Shown: positions 55,876 to 64,000 of the stretch, in pieces
Layout of the letters: every line of letters begins with the position of its first letter
Numbering within the stretch: position 1 is the stretch's first letter
Source of the DNA: Verrucomicrobiota bacterium
GTDB lineage: Bacteria; Verrucomicrobiota; Verrucomicrobiia; Limisphaerales; JADJPG01
Length of the DNA stretch: 64,000 bases
NCBI GenBank assembly: GCA_016713365.1
Contig: JADJPG010000004.1
Span: 124,001 to 188,000, forward strand
Reading direction: 5' to 3'
Notes under the pieces: model-generated
Seen by the model: the letters and a program-made list of their open reading frames with translations, nothing else
Databases searched by the model: none
What the model was told of the DNA's origin: nothing
Translations under genes and position numbers: made by a program

Positions 55876-56795
55876 ATGCTGCGCTTCATCTTTAGACGAT
55901 TGCTTCAGACCATCCCGGTGCTGCTGATCATCGCGACGATGACGTTCTTCCTGATGAAGCTCGCGCCGGGCGGGCCTTTCGACACGGAGAAGGCCACCAC
56001 GCCGGAGATCAAGAAGCAGCTCGAAGCGCATTACGGTTTGGACAAATCGGTGTGGGCGCAATACGGCGACTACATGATCAAACTCGTGCAAGGCGACCTC
56101 GGTCCGTCATTCAAGTACGCTGGCTGGGAGGTTACGGAGCTTATCGCCGGCGCGTTTCCAGTGTCGCTCGAACTCGGCTGTTACGCGCTCGCGGTGGCGC
56201 TGACCATTGGCATGATCATGGGCTTTGTCGCGGCGCTGCGACCGAACTCCGCGACCGATTACGTGCCGATGTCGCTGGCGACGCTCGGCATTTGTTTGCC
56301 GACGTTTGTCATGGGGCCGCTGCTGATTCTATTATTCGGCATCACGCTCGGCTGGTTCAACAGCTCCGGCTGGTTCTTCATGAGCGACCGCGTTTTGCCC
56401 GCGCTCACGCTGGGTGGTTACTACGCGGCCTACACGTCGCGCATCGCGCGTACGGGCATGATGGAGATTCTCTCGCAGGATTTCATCCGCACCGCGCGCG
56501 CGAAAGGCGCCTCTGAATGGCGCGTCATCTTCAAGCACGCGTTCAAGGGTGCGATTCAACCAGTCGTCACGCTCACGGCGCCCGTGACGGCGAGCATGGT
56601 CACGGGCTCGTTCATCGTGGAGAAGATCTTCGACATTCCTGGCATGGGCCGGTTCTTCGTCACGGCGGCGTTCAATCGCGATCTGACGCTCGTCGTAGGC
56701 CTCGTGCTGTTCTACGCCACGCGCTGATTGTCGTGCTGAACCTCATCGCTGACGTTGTGCTCGTCTGGCTTAACCCGCGTTTGCGCTTCGAGTAA
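55876..56795 (+). CDS. oppB: Oligopeptide ABC transporter permease OppB, with a 3'-terminal frameshift
   Basis: The frame from 55876 encodes a standard OppB permease: an N-terminal helix, the extracytoplasmic LAPGGPFDTEKA segment, and the EAA loop DFIRTARAKGASEWRVIFKHA near residue 210. It stops early at TGA 56725-56727, inside the last transmembrane helix, after FYATR. In another frame the missing end continues as LIVVLNLIADVVLVWLNPRLRFE to TAA 56793-56795, 2 bp before oppC. Removing one CG from GCGC at 56721-56724 restores the full protein of about 306 residues. As written, the last helix is truncated. A sequence error or a very recent mutation is likely, because everything else is intact. 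Confidence 0.9.
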
Positions 56796-56797
56796 CC

Positions 56798-57694
56798 ATG
56801 GCCGCGCCACAATCCATTCCTGACACTCTGCCGCTCGAACAAATCGAGCAGGGGACGTCCTTGTGGAAGGACGCGGTCCGCCGGTTCCTCAAGAACAAGA
56901 TGGCTGTGTTCGGCCTCGGCTTTGTCGTGCTGCTGACGCTGGCTGCTCTCGCCGCGCCGCTGTTCGTGAAGTCGTTCTCCGCTCAGAACCTCGCTTACGG
57001 TGCGCAACCGCCGAGCAGCGAGCACTGGCTGGGGACGGATGTGCTCGGGCGCGACCTGCTTTCGCGCATCCTCTACGGCAGCCGCATTTCGCTCGCGGTC
57101 GGCGTGTGCGCGACGCTCGTGTCCCTGACCATCGGCGTGCTCTACGGCGCGATCTCCGGCTACCTCGGCGGCAAGACCGACGCCGTGATGATGCGCATCG
57201 TGGATATCCTTTACGCGCTGCCGTTCACCGTGTTCGTCATCCTGCTGATGGTCATCTTCGGGCGGAACATCATTCTGCTCTTCATGGCCATTGGCGCGGT
57301 GGAATGGCTGACGGTTGCGCGCATCGTTCGCGGCCAGGTGCTGTCGCTGCGCAAACAGGAGTTCATCGAGGCCGCCATCGCGCTCGGTTTGCGCAAGCGC
57401 GCGATCATCTTGCGACACCTCGTTCCGAACGTGCTCGGCATTACGATCATTTACGCCACGCTCACGGTGCCGAGCGTGATGCTGCTCGAAGCGGCGCTGA
57501 GTTTCCTTGGCTTCGGCGTGCAACCGCCGATGAGTTCGTTGGGCGTGTTGATCGATGAAGGCGCGAAGACGATCGAGGAGTTTCCGTGGCTGCTGATTTT
57601 CCCTGGCGTCGTCTTCTCGCTCACGCTGTTCTCGCTGAACTTCCTCGGCGACGGCCTCCGCGACGCGCTCGACCCGAAGGCGGCGAAGGATTGA
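56798..57694 (+). CDS. oppC: Oligopeptide ABC transporter permease OppC
   Basis: The 298-residue permease has an N-terminal cytoplasmic part (about 1-35), six hydrophobic helices, the AGQNLAYG-like early periplasmic region, the GTDVLGRDLLSRILYGSRISL motif near residue 75 that marks OppC/DppC proteins, and the EAA loop EFIEAAIALGLRKRAIILRHLVPN near 187. It pairs with OppB to form the channel. It is followed by a 96-bp gap carrying a hairpin repeat. Confidence 0.95.
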   Translation: MAAPQSIPDTLPLEQIEQGTSLWKDAVRRFLKNKMAVFGLGFVVLLTLAALAAPLFVKSFSAQNLAYGAQPPSSEHWLGTDVLGRDLLSRILYGSRISLAVGVCATLVSLTIGVLYGAISGYLGGKTDAVMMRIVDILYALPFTVFVILLMVIFGRNIILLFMAIGAVEWLTVARIVRGQVLSLRKQEFIEAAIALGLRKRAIILRHLVPNVLGITIIYATLTVPSVMLLEAALSFLGFGVQPPMSSLGVLIDEGAKTIEEFPWLLIFPGVVFSLTLFSLNFLGDGLRDALDPKAAKD

Positions 57695-57715
57695 AATAGA
57701 AATGAAACTGATTGC

Positions 57716-57780
57716 CCGCGAAATACGCCAAACGACGCGAAATCGGAATCGGATTTTGGCGTCTTTAGCGTGTTTCGCGG
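57716..57780. repeat. Intergenic imperfect inverted repeat
   Basis: Two 23-nt arms (57716-57738 and 57758-57780), built from CGCGAAA, ACGC and GACGC units, face each other around a 19-nt centre and pair almost throughout, with a one-base offset. Repeats of this CGCGAAA/ACGC style are common between genes in PVC-phylum genomes. The copy lies between oppC and oppD and may stabilise the upstream mRNA end. Confidence 0.55.
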
Positions 57781-57790
57781 ATTGCTTCTC

Positions 57791-58771
57791 ATGCCCCTTC
57801 TCGAAGTAACAAACCTCCAGACCAGCTTCCACACGCGCAACGGAATCGTGCGCGCGGTGCGGGATGTGTCGTTCTCGCTGGAGAAGGGCGAGACGCTCGG
57901 CATCGTCGGCGAGAGCGGTTCGGGCAAGTCGGTCACGTGCTATTCGCTCATGCGCCTGATTCCGCAGCCCCCCGGACGCATCGAAGGCGGACGCGCTCTG
58001 TTCGATGGCGTGGACTTGCTCTCGTGCTCGAAGGAACAGCTTCGCTCCATCCGCGGCAAACGTGTCTCGATGATCTTTCAGGATCCGATGACGTCGCTGA
58101 ATCCGTATCTGCGCATCGAGGAACAACTCATCGAACCGCTCCTGCTCCACGACAATCTCGATCGCGCTGAAGCTGTGAAGCGGGCCATCAAAGCGCTCGA
58201 AGATGTCGGTGTGCCCAGCGCGGCCCAGCGCATCCGCAGTTATCCGCACGAATTCTCCGGCGGCATGCGGCAGCGCGTGATGATCGCGATGGCGCTGGTG
58301 ACGAAGCCCGAGTTGCTCATCGCCGACGAGCCGACGACGGCCCTCGACGTGACCGTGCAGGCGCAGATTCTGGAACTCATCAAGAAGCTCCAGCATGACC
58401 TCGGCACCGCGGTAATTTGGATCAGTCACGACCTCGGCGTGGTCGCCGGATTCTGCCAGCGCGTGATGGTGATGTATGCGGGGCGGGCGGTGGAAAGCGC
58501 GTCCACTGAGGCGATCTTCAAACGTCCGAAACATCCCTACAATCGCGCACTCCAGAAATCGATTCCCGCGCTCCAGCCAAAAGGCGCGGAGCTCTACACC
58601 ATTCCCGGCATGCCGCCGGATATGTCGAAGCCGATCTCTGGTTGTGCATTCGCGCCGCGGTGCGAGTTCGCCCAGGACGCCTGCCGCAGCGGCGACATGC
58701 GGTTGGAGACGGTTGAGCCCGGCCACGCGAGTGCGTGCGTGCGGGTGCAGCGAGAGGGACTCAAACTTTAG
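57791..58771 (+). CDS. oppD: Oligopeptide ABC transporter ATP-binding protein OppD
   Basis: About 326 residues from the ATG at 57791; the frame opens 7 codons earlier, within the repeat. Walker A is GESGSGKS near residue 43, the signature is FSGGMRQRVMIAMAL near 157, and Walker B is LLIADEPTTALD near 176. The C-terminal oligopeptide-transporter extension has CAFAPRCEFAQDAC near 285, a Cys pattern seen in OppD/OppF that can bind an Fe-S cluster in some relatives. Confidence 0.95.
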   Translation: MPLLEVTNLQTSFHTRNGIVRAVRDVSFSLEKGETLGIVGESGSGKSVTCYSLMRLIPQPPGRIEGGRALFDGVDLLSCSKEQLRSIRGKRVSMIFQDPMTSLNPYLRIEEQLIEPLLLHDNLDRAEAVKRAIKALEDVGVPSAAQRIRSYPHEFSGGMRQRVMIAMALVTKPELLIADEPTTALDVTVQAQILELIKKLQHDLGTAVIWISHDLGVVAGFCQRVMVMYAGRAVESASTEAIFKRPKHPYNRALQKSIPALQPKGAELYTIPGMPPDMSKPISGCAFAPRCEFAQDACRSGDMRLETVEPGHASACVRVQREGLKL

Positions 58772-58777
58772 CCACGG

Positions 58778-59797
58778 ATGAGCAATCTGAGACTCAAGAA
58801 TAGAAACGAAGCTTTCTTGGAGATTTGCAACGTGAAGACCCACTTTCCGGTGGAGCGTGGGATCTTTATCCGGCGGCGTGTCGGCACGGTGCGCGCGGTG
58901 GACGGTGTTTCGCTGTCGTTGAACAAGGGCGAGATTCTCGGGTTGGTCGGCGAGTCGGGCTGTGGTAAGTCCACGCTGGGGCGAACCATCATGCAACTCA
59001 TCCCGCCGACCGAAGGCGCGGTGGTGCTGGCGGGGAAACATCTGGAACAATTGCAGGGCGCGGAACTGCGCGAGGCGCGCGCGGATTTCCAGATGATCTT
59101 CCAGGATCCCTACGCGTCACTGAATCCGCGCATGACGGTTTACGACGCGCTGGCGGAGGCGATTCAGGCGCACAAACAAGTAGAGGACGACAAGCTGCCT
59201 TATCTCGTAAGCCAGTTGATGGAGAAGGTCGGGCTTGCGCCGCGCTTCATCAAAAAGTACCCGCACGAGTTCTCCGGCGGTCAGCGCCAGCGCATCGCCA
59301 TTGCGCGCGCGCTGGCGGTCGAGCCAAAGCTCATCGTCGCGGACGAACCGGTGAGCGCGCTCGATGTTTCCATCCAGGCGCAGATCATCAACCTGCTCGC
59401 GAAACTCTCGCGAGAGATGCAGCTCACGCTGATCTTCATCTCGCACGATCTCTCGGTGGTGAAACACATCTCGGATCGCATCGCGGTGATGTATCTCGGG
59501 AAGATTGTGGAGGTCGGTCCGGCGGCGCAGGTCTTCGAACGCCCGCTGCATCCTTACACGAAGGCGCTGGTCAGTGCGGTGCCAATTCCCGATCCCGTCC
59601 GCGAGAGCGCGCGGCAACGCGTCATCCTGCAAGGCGACCCGCCGTCGCCGATCAATCCGCCGAGCGGTTGCGCCTTTCATCCGCGCTGTCCATTCGCTGT
59701 CGATGCCTGCAAATCGACCACGCCGCGTTTGGAGGAATTCGCCGGCGGCCAGCAGGCAGCGTGCATTCGTGTGAAGGAAATTTCGTCCACGACGTGA
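58778..59797 (+). CDS. oppF: Oligopeptide ABC transporter ATP-binding protein OppF
   Basis: The 339-residue second ATPase has Walker A GESGCGKST near residue 57, signature FSGGQRQRIAIARAL near 167, Walker B LIVADEPVSALD near 186, and the C-terminal CAFHPRCPFAVDAC segment near 300. It heterodimerises with OppD, encoded 6 bp upstream. A UnbV-type gene begins one base after its stop, so the run is probably one transcript. Confidence 0.95.
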   Translation: MSNLRLKNRNEAFLEICNVKTHFPVERGIFIRRRVGTVRAVDGVSLSLNKGEILGLVGESGCGKSTLGRTIMQLIPPTEGAVVLAGKHLEQLQGAELREARADFQMIFQDPYASLNPRMTVYDALAEAIQAHKQVEDDKLPYLVSQLMEKVGLAPRFIKKYPHEFSGGQRQRIAIARALAVEPKLIVADEPVSALDVSIQAQIINLLAKLSREMQLTLIFISHDLSVVKHISDRIAVMYLGKIVEVGPAAQVFERPLHPYTKALVSAVPIPDPVRESARQRVILQGDPPSPINPPSGCAFHPRCPFAVDACKSTTPRLEEFAGGQQAACIRVKEISSTT

Positions 59798-59798
59798 A

Positions 59799-62700
59799 GT
59801 GAGCACGACCGGTTCAGTCGTTCGAAAGGTTGCCGCGTCCCTCGGCATCGCGCTGGCGACGCTGGACGTTTCATTGAGGGCGGCGGCGCCCGAGTGGACG
59901 AATATTCCCGGCGGACGCTGGAGCGCGCTTCCCGCGCCGTCCGCTCCGGCGAAGGTGGGCTTCACGCTTCAGAGTCCGGATCAAACTTCGGTCCGTTTCA
60001 CCAACACGATCGCTGAATGGTCCGCCGCGGAGAATCGCGTGCTGCTGAACGGCTCGGGCGTCGCGGCGGGGGATTTCGATCGCGACGGCTGGCCGGACTT
60101 GTTCTTCACCGGACTGGACGCGCCGTGCCGACTGTATCGCAATCTAGGGAACTGGAAGTTCCAAGATGTGACGGCGGAATCGGGCGTCGCCTTGCCAGGG
60201 AAGAATTATCGCGGTGCGGTCTTTGCAGATCTGAACGGCGACAATGCGCTCGATTTGCTCGTGGCCACAACGGGGCAGGGCGTTCTCTGTTTTCAGAACA
60301 ATGGACGCGGGCAGTTCACGAACGTGACGCGTCAAGCACGCTTGGAAAGCAGTGCCGGCAGCGTGACCCTAGCGTTGGCGGATGTGGAACTGGCGGAGCG
60401 CTTGACGGTCGTTGATGGCCAGGTGCTCGAGTTCGGCGAGCCGGATCAATTGTATCTCAACGACGGGCGCGGACGGTTCACGCCGGTGTCGTGGACTGGC
60501 GGACGATTCCGGAATGAGGACGGCGCGCCGCTCGTGGAACCACCGCGGGATTGGGGGCTGACGGCGACGTTTCGCGACATCAACGACGACGGCTTTCCCG
60601 ACATTTACGTGTGCAACGATTTCTGGACGCCGGATCGTGTGTGGGTGAACGACGGCAAGGGCCGGTTCCGTCTCGCGCCGAGGCTGGCGTTGCGGAACAT
60701 GCCGGCGAGTTCGATGGGCGTGGATTTTGCCGATTACGACCGCGACGGTGACATGGATTTCTTCGTGGTGGACATGCTGTCGCGCGATCTCCGTTTGCGG
60801 AAACGCCAGAAGCCGGCGCAGAACCCGATGAGCACGATGCCGGGTTTGTTCGAGGATCGCCCTCAGTTCATGCGGAACACGCTTTATCGAAATCGCGGCG
60901 ATGGCACTTACGCGGAGGTGGCGAACATGGTGGGCTTGCCAGCTTCGGACTGGTCTTGGTCGCCGGTGTTTCTCGATGTGGATTTGGATGGCTACGAGGA
61001 TTTGTTGATCACGACTGGTCACGCGCGCGATGTGCAGGATCTCGATGTGCAGGCTCGGATTCGTGCGCTGCAACATCCGTGGACGGGATTCAAGAGCGAG
61101 GCGGAGCGTCAGAAGGCCTATACGCGGGAACTGATGGAGCACATGCGGCTGTATCCGTTGCTGCATTCGCCGATTGTCGCGTTTCGAAATCTCGCTGGTC
61201 GCGGTTTCGCGGAGGTGACGACGGATTGGGGCACGGAACGACAGGGAGTGCATCACGCAATTGCGCTGGCGGATTTTGATCGCGACGGCGATTTGGATTT
61301 CGTGGTGAACAGTCTCGGCAGCGCAGCGGGCGTGTATCGGAACAACGCAACGCAAGCACGCGTGGCAGTGCGTCTGCGCGGGCGCGCGCCGAATACACAA
61401 GGCGTCGGGGCAAAGGTCGTTCTCCGCGGCGGCGCGGTGCCCGCGCAGGGGCAGGAGATGATTAGCGGCGGACGTTACATGTCGGGTGATGAGGCGATGC
61501 GCGTGTTTGCGGCCGGCACTGTCGGGAAGCCGATGACGCTCGAAGTCACCTGGCGCAATGGACTGAGAACGGTTGTCACGAATGTGCTGGCGAATCGGCT
61601 CTACGAAATTGAGGAGGCAACGGCAACCGCGGTGCCGTCGAATCCGCCGGCCCCGGTCGCACCGTTGTTCGTGGATTTGAGCAGTCTCATTGAACATCGT
61701 CATCACGAAGAGGCTTTCGATGATTTCGTGCGGCAACCATTGCTGCCGTTTAAGCGGAGTCAGTCGGGGCTAGGCGTCGCGTGTTTCGATGCGGATGGCG
61801 ACGGCGTAAGTGAATTATTTATCGGGAGCGGACGCGGCGGAACCGTCGGCGGCTACAGGGTGAAGTCTGGCGGAGCGTGGGAGCGCGCGGAATCGCTGAG
61901 CCGGTCAATGCTGACTGACGATGCGACAGGCTTGGCGGGATGGACGAGTCCGTCCGGGAAGCGGGAGCTCTTGGTGGGACTTTCCGGATACGAAAGTGAC
62001 GGCGGGCATTCGGTGCTCTCGCTGACGTTCGCCGCGGACGGTCCGAGGGTGACGAATCGTGCGGAGCTTCAGGCGGCGGGGCAGGGAACCGGGCCGCTGG
62101 CGGTGGCGGACATCGACGGGAACGGTTCGCTGGATTTGTTCGCGGGAGGTTTTGTCATTGGCGGGCGTTATCCGGAAGCGTCGGCGAGTCGGGTCTATCG
62201 TGCTTCGAGCGAGCGGTTGGTATTGGACGAGGCAAACACGCGAGCACTTGCCGGCGTGGGTTTGGTGAATGGCGCGGTGTGGAGCGATTTGGATGACGAT
62301 GGTTTTCCGGAACTGGTGCTGGCTTGCGAATGGGGGCCGGTCAGGGTCTTCAAGAACACGGCGGGTAACTTGCGCGAGGTCACGTCGGCGTTGGGATTGG
62401 ATCGATTCACTGGTTGGTGGACTGGCGTGACGGCTGGCGATTTCGATGGCGACGGGCGCATGGATTTGGTGGCGGGAAACTGGGGGTTGAACAGCGAGTA
62501 TCGCGCGTCGGCTTCGGTTCCGCTGGTGGCGTATCACGGCGATCTGCTGGAACGGGGGGTGATGGATTGGATCGAGACAGAGTGGGACGAGCGGCGTCGT
62601 GAAGTCGTTCCCCGGCGCCGGCTGGATGCGCTGAATCAGGTGCTGCCGGTGTTGAGTGAACGTTTCCCGACGCACGAGCGATTTAGTGAAGCCACTATCG

Positions 62701-63398
62701 AAGTGGTGCTGGGTCCGCTGCGGTCGCGGGCAAAGAAAGTCGAAGCCACGACGCTGGCCTCGACGGTATTCCTGAATCGTGGCAATCGATTCGAGCTGTT
62801 CGCGCTGCCGGAAGAAGCGCAGGAAGCGCCGGTGTTTGGCGTGAACGTGGCGGATTTTGACGGCGACGGACGGGAGGATTTGTTCCTGAGTCAGAACTTC
62901 TTTGCGACAACGCCGGAGATGCCACGGCTGGATGCCGGGCGAGGATTGATCCTGCGAGGGCAAGGAAATGGACAGTTCGAGCCGATGCCGACAGTGCGTT
63001 CCGGGCTGGCGATCTATGGCGAGCAACGTGGTTCGGCGGTGGGGGATTTCGATGGAGACGGCCGGGCGGATCTTGTGGTCGCCCAAAACGGAGCCGCTAC
63101 GAAGCTGTTCCGAAATGCTTCGGGTGTGTCGGGAATCGCGGTGCGCATCGCGGGGCCGGTGGGAAATCCGACCGGGATTGGCGCGCAATTGAGAATAAAT
63201 AGCGGAGGAAAGCTCGGGCCGGTTCGCGAGGTCCACGGAGGATCGGGTTATTTATCGCAGGATGATCCTATGCAGATCCTGTCGGCGAGCGGTGCGCCGT
63301 CCGAACTCTGGGTGAGGTGGCCAGGTGGCGCGACGAATACCATCGCGATTCCGCCGGGCGCCAAGGCGGTTACTGTGCGTCCCAACGCTGCTCGATGA
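59799..63398 (+). CDS. Secreted CRTAC1-like protein, FG-GAP/VCBS repeats with two UnbV domains
   Basis: The 1199-residue protein starts at a GTG and has an N-terminal hydrophobic export segment (about 10-28). Two halves share one architecture. First half: FG-GAP/VCBS calcium-type repeats (GDFDRDGWPDLFF, DLNGDNALDLL, DINDDGFPDIYV, DYDRDGDMDFFV) up to about residue 510, then an ASPIC/UnbV domain (about 515-600). Second half: further repeats (DADGDGVSELFIG, DIDGNGSLDLF, DFDGDGRMDLV, DFDGDGREDLFL), then a second UnbV domain (about 1110-1195). Such proteins are frequent in Verrucomicrobia and are thought to be surface-exposed, but their activity is not known. Possible translational coupling to oppF. 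Confidence 0.88.
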   Translation: MSTTGSVVRKVAASLGIALATLDVSLRAAAPEWTNIPGGRWSALPAPSAPAKVGFTLQSPDQTSVRFTNTIAEWSAAENRVLLNGSGVAAGDFDRDGWPDLFFTGLDAPCRLYRNLGNWKFQDVTAESGVALPGKNYRGAVFADLNGDNALDLLVATTGQGVLCFQNNGRGQFTNVTRQARLESSAGSVTLALADVELAERLTVVDGQVLEFGEPDQLYLNDGRGRFTPVSWTGGRFRNEDGAPLVEPPRDWGLTATFRDINDDGFPDIYVCNDFWTPDRVWVNDGKGRFRLAPRLALRNMPASSMGVDFADYDRDGDMDFFVVDMLSRDLRLRKRQKPAQNPMSTMPGLFEDRPQFMRNTLYRNRGDGTYAEVANMVGLPASDWSWSPVFLDVDLDGYEDLLITTGHARDVQDLDVQARIRALQHPWTGFKSEAERQKAYTRELMEHMRLYPLLHSPIVAFRNLAGRGFAEVTTDWGTERQGVHHAIALADFDRDGDLDFVVNSLGSAAGVYRNNATQARVAVRLRGRAPNTQGVGAKVVLRGGAVPAQGQEMISGGRYMSGDEAMRVFAAGTVGKPMTLEVTWRNGLRTVVTNVLANRLYEIEEATATAVPSNPPAPVAPLFVDLSSLIEHRHHEEAFDDFVRQPLLPFKRSQSGLGVACFDADGDGVSELFIGSGRGGTVGGYRVKSGGAWERAESLSRSMLTDDATGLAGWTSPSGKRELLVGLSGYESDGGHSVLSLTFAADGPRVTNRAELQAAGQGTGPLAVADIDGNGSLDLFAGGFVIGGRYPEASASRVYRASSERLVLDEANTRALAGVGLVNGAVWSDLDDDGFPELVLACEWGPVRVFKNTAGNLREVTSALGLDRFTGWWTGVTAGDFDGDGRMDLVAGNWGLNSEYRASASVPLVAYHGDLLERGVMDWIETEWDERRREVVPRRRLDALNQVLPVLSERFPTHERFSEATIEVVLGPLRSRAKKVEATTLASTVFLNRGNRFELFALPEEAQEAPVFGVNVADFDGDGREDLFLSQNFFATTPEMPRLDAGRGLILRGQGNGQFEPMPTVRSGLAIYGEQRGSAVGDFDGDGRADLVVAQNGAATKLFRNASGVSGIAVRIAGPVGNPTGIGAQLRINSGGKLGPVREVHGGSGYLSQDDPMQILSASGAPSELWVRWPGGATNTIAIPPGAKAVTVRPNAAR

Positions 63399-63482
63399 CG
63401 GCGTTTTCGCGGAGTGGTCAGCCTTTGGCCTTCGAGCCATCTTCCGCTTGCCCCGCTGCGGTGCTTCTCCTACAACCTCCGC

Positions 63483-64000
63483 ATGTCTGTCACCGCCACT
63501 CGCGCGGGCGCGCGTCGTCCGCTTCCTTTTGACCTCCAATCGTACCTCGAAAGCCGTACTCTGTTCATCAACAAGGGTCTGGATCGTTTCCTGCCAAAGG
63601 AAACCGTGAAGCCTGCCACCATTCACAAGGCGATGCGTTACTCGCTCTTCGCCGGTGGCAAGCGCATGCGTCCGGCTCTCACGCTGGCGGCGGCGACGGC
63701 GTGTGGAGGAACTGAGGAAGCTGCGATGCCGCTGGCCTGTGCGGTGGAGTGCATTCACACATACTCGCTCATCCACGATGATCTCCCGGCGATGGACAAT
63801 GATGATTTCCGCCGCGGCAAGCCGACGAATCACAAGGTCTTCGGCGAAGGAATCGCGGTGCTGGCGGGCGACGCGTTGCTCACGCAGTCGTTCGAGATCG
63901 CCGCGCAGGCGAAGGGCTGGCCGCGTTACTCGCACCAGGACTTGATCCTGGAACTGACGAAGGCGTCGGGTTCACTGCAACTGATCGCGGGGCAGGTTGC
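63483..64000 (+). CDS. ispA: Polyprenyl (farnesyl/geranylgeranyl) diphosphate synthase, N-terminal part
   Basis: The frame from the ATG at 63483 runs off the right edge, giving about 172 residues. It carries the early isoprenyl-synthase motifs FAGGKRMRPALTLAA and the first Asp-rich motif DDLPAMDNDD, followed by GKPTNHKVFGEGIAVLAGDALLTQSFE. The spacing of the first Asp-rich motif is that of bacterial IspA-type enzymes making C15 or C20 diphosphates. The second Asp-rich motif lies beyond the window, so chain length cannot be judged. Confidence 0.9.
   Translation, partial: MSVTATRAGARRPLPFDLQSYLESRTLFINKGLDRFLPKETVKPATIHKAMRYSLFAGGKRMRPALTLAAATACGGTEEAAMPLACAVECIHTYSLIHDDLPAMDNDDFRRGKPTNHKVFGEGIAVLAGDALLTQSFEIAAQAKGWPRYSHQDLILELTKASGSLQLIAGQV

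Noticed and set aside
56672..59050. Antisense frame of 792 codons over oppC, oppD and oppF
   Set aside because: Low-complexity His/Arg/Asp-rich translation that shadows well-supported transporter genes.

Overview
The window looks like a chromosomal segment from a member of Verrucomicrobiota, probably near the Pedosphaera/Limisphaera group. This is inferred from content, not from a marker search: a large PVC-type secreted dehydrogenase with a terminal cytochrome c motif, a PEP-CTERM protein, secreted proteins opening with a VNVVGY-type segment, a DUF1080 gene, a CRTAC1/UnbV protein, and GC-rich genes with weak Shine-Dalgarno sites.

Region 1 (1-3.2 kb): the start of a squalene-hopene-cyclase-like gene, a lone gspF, and aroF (DAHP synthase). 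aroF has a complete attenuation leader: a 28-codon peptide rich in Phe, Tyr and Trp, then a strong intrinsic terminator 12 bp before the aroF ATG. Region 2 (3.2-19.6 kb): the core information-processing cluster, tRNA-Thr, tuf, tRNA-Trp, tRNA-Ser, secE, nusG, rplK, rplA, rplJ, rplL, rpoB, rpoC, rpsL, rpsG, fusA, with several punctuating hairpins. rpoC has a frameshift inside the bridge-helix region. Region 3 (19.7-25.6 kb): tRNA-Val, an SDR dehydrogenase whose cofactor motif is replaced by adapter-like sequence, a LarA-like racemase/epimerase, a YlbF-family protein, a thioesterase, trpE and a PfkB sugar kinase.

Region 4 (25.6-39.5 kb, all on the minus strand): a secreted thioredoxin-like protein, a Sel1 protein and a secreted esterase, then a complete type I Wadjet (jetABCD) plasmid-defence operon, then the 1209-residue dehydrogenase/cytochrome c protein. 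Wadjet is the one recognised defence system here. It is an established family, not a new one.

Region 5 (39.5-52.2 kb): two secreted surface proteins, a GAF/PAS hybrid histidine kinase, a DUF1080 gene broken by an IS3-family remnant, a LapA-like membrane protein, a propeller-type sensor kinase with its NarL-type regulator, ribH and ribBA, and a small secreted Cys-containing protein. Region 6 (52.2-64 kb): a G-rich intergenic stretch, a secreted PQQ-type propeller, an oligopeptide ABC transporter (oppABCDF, with a frameshift at the end of oppB), a large FG-GAP/UnbV protein, and the start of a polyprenyl diphosphate synthase gene.

I did not find a convincing wholly new multi-gene system. The observations most worth following are the aroF attenuator, the Wadjet operon and its setting, and three places where the sequence may not be trustworthy or is genuinely odd: two CG-dinucleotide frameshifts (rpoC, oppB) and one block resembling a sequencing adapter (SDR gene).
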